A stretch of DNA of 64,000 nt from Epiperipatus broadwayi (Eukaryota; Onychophora; Udeonychophora; Euonychophora; Peripatidae). The stretch spans positions 4,319,127 to 4,383,126 of the forward strand of contig JAQFVV010006272.1 of NCBI GenBank assembly GCA_028023455.1. Reading direction: 5' to 3'. Both the position numbers and the translations under genes were made by a program. Position 1 is the first letter of the stretch; every line of letters begins with the position of its first letter. Shown piece after piece: positions 57,801 to 64,000 of this stretch. The notes under the pieces are model-generated. The model made no database searches. It was given only the letters and a program-made list of their open reading frames with translations, and was not told the DNA's origin.

Positions 57801-59500
57801 ATGTATACATATTTATAAATACATATATTTTGTAGCTTAACTAATAAAATGATAACTGTTGTAGATATATAGAGATATCTTAATGTAATTAATTTTTATA
57901 AATAAATATTTGATTTGATTTTAATTCATATGCATACGTAATGGATGTGTACATATTATAGGTGAGGGGAGATTAATTTTAAAACCTATATAAAGGAAAA
58001 GTATATTATATTAGTGTGTATTTTTAAAATAATATTTAATTTATTATTTATTTTAATCATGGCAGTCAGAAGAAGATGATGCAATCCTTATAAGAATATT
58101 CTCGAATATAATTAAGAGAATTTACTGGAAAACATATGATAATTTTATTGAATAACGTAAAAATCCATTAGTGGAAATTTTATTCAAAGTCAAATTTGTT
58201 TTAAAAATCATAGATCATAATTTAAAACAATCAGTTTGAGAAAGTTTAACAGGATTGCATTGTCTTCAAAACTTACTTAAACAAAAGGTGCATCTGGTCA
58301 GAAAATTCCAGATCTGCTAAGTGGATAAAGTGCCTCAAGTCTAGCAGCTAAGTGTATTCCAATATCAATGGAAAAATAATATAAATACTGCCAGATTTGA
58401 ATTCAGAAAAAAGAAGACATAATATTTAAACCGCAATGGTAGAGATAATCCATGCTTGTTGTAACAATAATTCAATGTACAGTGAGTAGTGGAAACTTTC
58501 ACCTTTCTCTCCATTCAAACATGTTCTTTCCCACAATCATAGCTCTGGATCCCATTACCCATGAACTTTAATATGCTTAGAGACTGAATAATTAAATGCT
58601 CTCTGTCTGACTGACCAAAAAATAGATCTAGTTCACCAATCCCAATGGACACTGAATCATCAAGGATCGCCACTAATTTTATAAAGATAAAAAAACTTTA
58701 GCCGCTGCCTAATGTATAAACTTAAATTCAGCCTTCCATAATTATTTATAATAACCCTGGCTATAACTTAAGATATCGTTCTATTAGAAATTTAATATTT
58801 CACTAAAATGATTTATAATTAACTTACCACTAGTTTGGATATAACTCGATATAATTTTCTTAAATTTCTTTCTATCCTTGAGCCTCTATTAAATAAATGT
58901 GATATGTCTTTCATCTTCATGCAGCAACAATATTTTATAATTTTCATTATTGTGTTTTATATATTTAAATATGCCAATAATTCCTCAAATTTACTAGTTA
59001 GTCATTTTCTTTTATTTATTTTCTCCCTCTCTACTTAAAGGGGTAACTAGATTAAGTTGAATTAAAACAAGTCTTAATTTTATCTTAGCAAACACTTGCA
59101 AATTTGGGGAAAAACAAATTAATTATCTAACGTCATTGTAGAAAAACAGAGTAAAAATCTGTTTTTCTAAGAAATGTTTTTTTATATTTTATTTAAATAA
59201 TAAGTGCTAATCTTAAAAACTTTATGAAATCAAATCTATTTATTATGAAATAAATAACCACCACCCCATTCATATATGTTTAAACCAAATTGTTTTAGTA
59301 TAATAATAACAGCATTTAAAACCGAATCCTCATATTTATTTAACGTGGTGGGGAGTTTATAGATAAATTAAAGTAAGAGGAAAGGGGAGTTTCTATCCTA
59401 ATGATTATGTATTTTAGTAATAAGTTTAAATAATCCATTACTGTTTAGTATTTAAGTCATACTATTACATTGGACATTCCCAATATATATAGGTTACAAT
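57801..59500. other. No gene supported
   Basis: AT-rich with a mixed patch at 58260-58680. A 67-codon plus ORF at 58835-59038 is compositional. No receptor exon was recognised. Confidence 0.4.
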
Positions 59501-59519
59501 CCATTCATCCTTAGTGATA

Positions 59520-59900
59520 AATATGTTCTTCATTCCAAGTGTTGTATGCAAATAGACCTCCATGTTCAAATACACATATGTGTGTCTTCATGCTGCGTTC
59601 CCCAGGATTTTCAGTAATCTGGTTCCCATATATTCATTCCAAGTCCAAAAACATGGCTGGCAAACCCCCCATGGGACTTATTTTGTCATATGAGCTATTG
59701 ACATAGGGTTCACTCCAGGAAATACCTGGCCTATTGTTATTAATAGCTGACACCTTTGCTCTGTGAACCAAACCTGCCAAAGTAGCAGAAGAAATTTGGC
59801 CATCATTCTTCGTCCTTCAATTTGGAAGCACATTTTTCGGATCTGAGATTGGATCATCTAATTCCACCATTATGCATATACCACTCTCTTAAAGTTCTCA
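59520..59900 (-). pseudogene. Coding-like remnant of unknown identity
   Basis: One minus-strand frame reads ICIMVELDDPISDPKNVLPN, a stop, NDGQISSATLAGLVHRAKVS, NRPGISWSEPYVNSSYDKIS, PMGGLPAMFLDLE, a stop, then NQITENPGERSMKTHICVFE and HGGLFAYNTWNEEH. Composition is protein-like and continuous over about 120 codons with two stops. I do not recognise a family. It could be a broken transposon ORF or a retroposed gene. Confidence 0.35.
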
Positions 59901-60539
59901 CCATGAATCAAACCTATGAAGGTTCATAAACCATAATATTATGATTCTACTAAACAGATCTATTCATTATATTTATTAATATTTTCATATGCGTGTCTTT
60001 TTGTGATGCCATTACATATGTTAACGAGCTATCCCACACACGTTTCTCACTCAGTAAAGACTGAGATTCTTTCACCTATTAATAAAAATGTAAGCTAAAT
60101 CGGTTAAGTGCTATATTTTGTTCTTTCTGGGGGTGGATTGGTATCTCACAAGGATATTTCATTATAGTGCTAAATCAACTGTTCAGCTAGCCACTATAAG
60201 ATAAATAATTAAAGTTGTCATTTTCTAAATTATAAATAAATGCCATATGATTTACCTGCTACCCTATAAATGTCAATTAAGTTAAATGTACATTAAGAGG
60301 CCAATGACAATTAATAAAATAATAAAACAAGAATTTATGCATATTTCTTTAAATAAATAAATCTTATATATATATCATAAACTTGAAGAATCATTGTTTT
60401 CTTTTATTTAAATATTAATATCTTACTTTTTTTTAAATTAGATGATCTCCCACTAATCCTCTATATATATAATTAATGTTAAAGGTCACCACCTTTAAAT
60501 AGGTCAAACTTCTGTCTTATGCTAAAATAGTCCGTTAGG
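59901..60539. other. AT-rich stretch, nothing recognised
   Basis: No gene or organised repeat seen. Confidence 0.45.
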
Positions 60540-60746
60540 TAATTTCAAATTAGAGTCTTTTTGTGTCTCCGCTTTCCGATGCCGGCAGAGAGAGATAAAT
60601 TAGATCGGTATCATCGGGATTGTTGCTCATAGGTTGATAGATCTGGAAAATAGGCATGAGTGTTCCTGACTTATGTATCTTGCGCATGATTGCACTCTAG
60701 GTACTTTTGCCTAGATGCTAGATCTTGCTATATGAACAGACAAAGT
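60540..60746. repeat. Dispersed ~200-bp repeat (inverted copy of 11529-11735)
   Basis: This is the second copy of the unnamed repeat, in the opposite orientation. Internal ctaggtacttttgcctag can form a small stem. No target duplication is evident. Confidence 0.8.
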
Positions 60747-61669
60747 TACTTGTTAGAAAGCTAGCAATTGTAAAATGATTCTATACACTTGCACTCTCAG
60801 AATTAATAAAGATGAGCAATCTAACAAATCATAATAAGGACTAAAGTCAAATTCAGGCTAAATGTAAATAAAGTTTCATTTTATACAACTAATAAATAAA
60901 TATAATGATATGGTCTGTTTATATTATCTTAACATTTTATTAATAATTATTTTTTATTTATTTAAGGTATATTCTTTATTAATAACACAAATTTTATATA
61001 CACTTTTTACAAATAAACCACGTGGTTTAACTATCAGATATACATAATAATTATTTCATTCTACTTTAAAAACACTACCCTATGCAAATCCAGAGAACAT
61101 CACTATATATCCAGGTCTTCTATAAATATTCTGATTTAGATTATCAATCCCACAATTCACATAGTGTCGGCATACATCCACACCATATTTTGACCATAAT
61201 TTTCTTCGGTAGGTATCTTAGGCATTGATTAAAGTATTTGCTCCAATCTTTATCTAGTTTTTTTAACCAGTTATACTTTTTATTATCAAAGATCGCATTA
61301 CATCTTATGGACCATATTGTTTTCAATGTATTTATTATTAATAATTATAACACTTTCAGATTATATGTACAAACTAGAAATGATTTCTTTTTATTAAAAG
61401 TTCACATCTGACATTTTTATTGACTTATAAACATGTTAAAATGAGAAAAAATGAATTCTTCCTTATGGTATTTATACAATCTGCCTTATATTATTTATAC
61501 TATAGCTGTATTAAATGGAGTCTTGTTTACATCTGATACAAATTTAAGTTTAATCCATGATATTGTTATTGATTAGTTTGCCCAACTCCATTGGTTCTGA
61601 AAATGTAAGTATAACCAATCATTTTATCTTGTTGGCTTTCTGACATAGAAAAATACAATATATATATAT
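60747..61669. other. No gene supported
   Basis: A 60-codon minus ORF (61326-61144) reads KTIWSIRCNAIFDNKKYNWL and ends GCMPTLCELWD. It is not recognised and has no splice or repeat context. The rest is AT-rich. Confidence 0.35.
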
Positions 61670-62165
61670 AACAGATGGCGTTCTACCAAAAACACCGTCA
61701 AGCATAGTTTTCTGTTTACATAAACGTCAGAGCGAGTATTCACTATCTCTAACTTTAATTCCACTTTCAAATCATGATTTCAAGCTATTTGCTATTGTCA
61801 GTGAAAGACAGGAATAAGAAACTAGATCTAAACACAAACTCTGAGCATTTATGAAACAGTTTCTATTCAGCTTGCAAGCGTGAATCTCTTAGACATGTTA
61901 ATGTCTTCAAACTCAGCATAGGAAGCCAGATAGCTACATGGGTCTGATCTCAGTTCAGCATCACCACATAGTAGAAGCCTCTGCAATATACATCATTGCA
62001 AGAAAGACCTCAAAGGTACATTTATGAAAAACAAAAAAACACAAGTTAAAAAACTTGTTAATGCTTGTATTTATGATAACAGATGGCGTTCTACCAAAAA
62101 CACCGTCAAGCATAGTTTTCTGTTTACATAAACGTCAGAGCGAGTATTCACTATCTCTAACTTTA
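61670..62165. mobile_element. TRIM-like unit with identical 89-bp direct ends
   Basis: 61670-61758 and 62077-62165 are identical over 89 bases (starting taacagatggcgttctacc, ending ctctaacttta), separated by 318 bases without an ORF. Both outer flanks are (TA)n, so a target duplication cannot be read. It is compatible with a miniature terminal-repeat retrotransposon or with 1.2 copies of a 407-bp tandem unit. Perfect identity implies recent origin. Confidence 0.65.
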
Positions 62166-62371
62166 TATATATATATAACTACAACCATTAAATGTCTGTA
62201 TTTTTAAATCATATAATAATAATTCAAACAAATATATTTAACACAGTATTCAAAATTAAATAATATATTCTTTACCAGAAGTACTTTCAATTGTTTCACT
62301 GACCATCTTTATCAACTGTTAATACAAACGTCTTCCGGTGGTATCACAGATTTGTAATTTTTTTATTTTTA

Positions 62372-63361
62372 GTTATGAGGTTAAGATATTGTCTCAGATA
62401 AAATATAAAGGAATTAAAGTATATTGTAGATATGTTAAATGATGTATTTATATGTGCACATAATGAAATAATAGTTAATTTGTTTAGTGAGTTAAATATG
62501 ATTAATAATGTAAAATGGGTGTTAAATGAAGAGAAGGAAGATTCTATAAAGTTTTTAGATAAATTTATTAAAAGAAATAATAATGTGTTTGATTATAATA
62601 TGATTTTAAAACCTGTGGAAATTAGGGGTTATATTCCATATAATTCTAAAGTTCATATGGATCATAAATTAGCTGGTTTGAAGTCATTTTTGTTTAGAAA
62701 TGATTATTTGTGCAAATGTATTAGTGATAAAATTGAAAATATTAATGTATATATTACTGATATGTTGAATGTTGGTTATGGAAGGAATATTATTTATAAT
62801 ACAATTACAAAATATAATCAAAATAAAAGTAATAATAAGAAAATATTAAATAAATTAAAAAGTGATAAATGGATTTCTATTCCTTTTATATCTAATCAAC
62901 AAGCTAAATTAATTAATAAACTTTATAGTGGTTTGTGTAGAATTTCTTTTTTCTCTTCAAATAATATAAATGATATGATAAATAACTCTAAAGGCAAGAT
63001 TTCTAAGTTTGAATTAAATTCTGTTATATATATGTTGGAATGTAGTTGTGGAATAAAATATATAGGGGAATCCAAATGTACATTACAAAAACGATATAAT
63101 GATCATAAGACATTATATAAATGTGTACAGAAAGAAAATATATCTTCGGTAAATATGAATACTCCATCAATTATATTTGATCATAATAAAACATGTAATT
63201 ATGGTTTTAAATTTAATAATAGAGATATAAAAATTATTCAAATTAAAAGGTGTAGTGAAAAACATAAAATTAAAGAAACAATGATGATATCTAGGAATAG
63301 AGGTGGTTTAATGAATAGACAATTGGCTAATATAAAGACAACAGAACTGTGGGAAATTTGA
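62372..63361 (+). mobile_element. 5'-truncated Penelope-like element
   Basis: The sequence enters in the RT just before the catalytic motif. The codons for YCRYV near 62424-62438 are followed by a frame change, so the readable ORF starts at 62432. The element ends shortly after its stop. Penelope-like elements combine an RT related to telomerase with a GIY-YIG endonuclease. A second partial copy follows head to tail. Confidence 0.85.
62432..63361 (+). CDS. Penelope-like RT C-terminus plus GIY-YIG endonuclease (309 codons)
   Basis: Residues 1-60 are the RT thumb side, with KEDSIKFLDKFIKRNN and MILKPVEIRGYIPYNSKVHM. The middle is a basic linker. From about residue 197, SVIYMLECSCGIKYIGESKC then LQKRYNDH form the GIY-YIG module: IY...IKYIGES with the Arg and His of the active site. 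The FDHNKTCNYGFKF block and final LMNRQLANIKTTELWEI are typical of Penelope C-termini. The RT palm catalytic pair sits exactly at the frame break, and the ATG used is internal, so this ORF could supply an endonuclease domain at most. Confidence 0.88.
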   Translation: MLNDVFICAHNEIIVNLFSELNMINNVKWVLNEEKEDSIKFLDKFIKRNNNVFDYNMILKPVEIRGYIPYNSKVHMDHKLAGLKSFLFRNDYLCKCISDKIENINVYITDMLNVGYGRNIIYNTITKYNQNKSNNKKILNKLKSDKWISIPFISNQQAKLINKLYSGLCRISFFSSNNINDMINNSKGKISKFELNSVIYMLECSCGIKYIGESKCTLQKRYNDHKTLYKCVQKENISSVNMNTPSIIFDHNKTCNYGFKFNNRDIKIIQIKRCSEKHKIKETMMISRNRGGLMNRQLANIKTTELWEI

Positions 63362-63519
63362 ATGATGGGTAATGCAAGTTTTTATTTTTTGTATGTTTAT
63401 ATATATATACAAATCAATATATATATATCAAAATACAGTAAAATTCACACATAAATTATATTATTTTTAGAAGTACTTTCGACTATACATCTTGTAGAGC
63501 AGATCAAGTTTATTAGGAA

Positions 63520-63964
63520 AATTTATAATTGTTTGTTCATATTGCTTTTTTCACAAATAATATAAATAGATTACTTAACAAAACTAAAATTCCAAAATTC
63601 AAAGTTTAATCAAAATTGTATTATATATAAATTGATATGTGGATGTGGCTTACAATATGTCAGTGAGTCTAAGTGTACATAGGAGAAGAGAATAAAAGAG
63701 CATATGCTTTTATATAATAGAATTCAAAAAGAGACACAATCAGGAATAGATGCAAATAAACCATCATCATCTGTTATATTTGATCATAATAAATCTTGTC
63801 AATATGGATTTAGGTTTGATTATAGAAATGTGAAAATTATTCAAATAGAATGTTGCCACAATAAATGTAAAATAAAAAAGGCTATGTTGATTTCAAAAAA
63901 TCATCAAATGTTAATGAATCGGCAGTTATCAAATATTAAGATAACAGCATTGTGGGAAATCTGA
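63520..63964 (+). pseudogene. Second, shorter Penelope-like fragment
   Basis: Aligns with about 62935-63361 of the first copy. It begins around a cttttttcacaaataatata stretch. GIY-YIG reading KLICGCGLQYVSESKCT is followed by a stop (63679-63681), then REKRIKEH-like sequence and an 86-codon open end (63704-63964) with VIFDHNKSCQYGFRFDYRNV and MNRQLSNIKITALWEI. Divergence from copy 1 is substantial, so this is not a recent duplication. Confidence 0.85.
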
Positions 63965-64000
63965 ATTGAACTATAGGTATTGTAAAGGGTTGTCTCATTT

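Noticed and set aside
61144-61326. 60-codon minus-strand ORF considered as an upstream receptor exon
   Set aside because: No Cys-loop or membrane-segment features and no matching splice sites.
61670-62165. Retrozyme (hammerhead-bearing tandem unit)
   Set aside because: The unit length fits, but no hammerhead core is present on either strand.

Overview
This window looks like nuclear DNA of an invertebrate animal, probably a protostome. It is very AT-rich and full of microsatellites and decayed transposable elements: RTE-type LINEs, a Gypsy LTR element, Penelope-like elements, hAT transposons and tRNA-derived repeats. There is no bacterial-style gene density, no operon and no Shine-Dalgarno pattern. 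The only sequence I accept as part of a host protein-coding gene is one short terminal exon on the minus strand (31374-31538). It encodes the fourth membrane segment and C-terminus of a nicotinic-acetylcholine-receptor-like (Cys-loop) subunit. Species cannot be fixed; a mollusc or arthropod would fit.

Layout. 1-10.5 kb is AT-rich DNA with foldback/MITE-like repeats and diverged minisatellites. 10.5-24.6 kb is dominated by RTE elements: a 5'-truncated minus copy (10.5-11.5 kb), then two copies arranged head to head (minus 14.7-17.1 kb, plus 17.3-20.6 kb) around a short spacer, one carrying a nested RTE 3' fragment. A decayed coiled-coil ORF follows (20.7-21.4 kb), then a tRNA-derived SINE with a 16-bp target duplication (23.16-23.30 kb) and another RTE tail. 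25-31 kb holds a MITE, a decayed LINE reverse transcriptase of another family and a palindromic MITE. 31.37-31.54 kb is the receptor exon. If the gene continues upstream, most of 31.5-64 kb is intron of that gene (inference); I could not find the preceding exon.

34.8-48 kb contains several foldback elements, a 1.3-kb element with inverted ends, a 1.33-kb tandem duplication and a decayed unidentified ORF. A small hAT MITE sits inside one arm of a palindrome. 48.36-49.95 kb is a hAT element with a readable remnant of the transposase C-terminus. 52.2-57.3 kb is a complete but dead Gypsy element (both LTRs, 5-bp target duplication, PBS, PPT, gag, protease, RT, RNase H, integrase), itself inserted in the loop of an older foldback repeat. 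61.7-62.2 kb is a TRIM-like unit with 89-bp identical direct repeats, and 62.4-64 kb has two head-to-tail 5'-truncated Penelope-like elements with GIY-YIG domains.

The window is therefore mostly a stratified graveyard of mobile DNA. Its interest lies in nested and inverted arrangements, several repeat families I cannot name, and one likely functional receptor exon. I see no convincing new enzymatic system; the best candidates for undescribed elements are flagged as findings.
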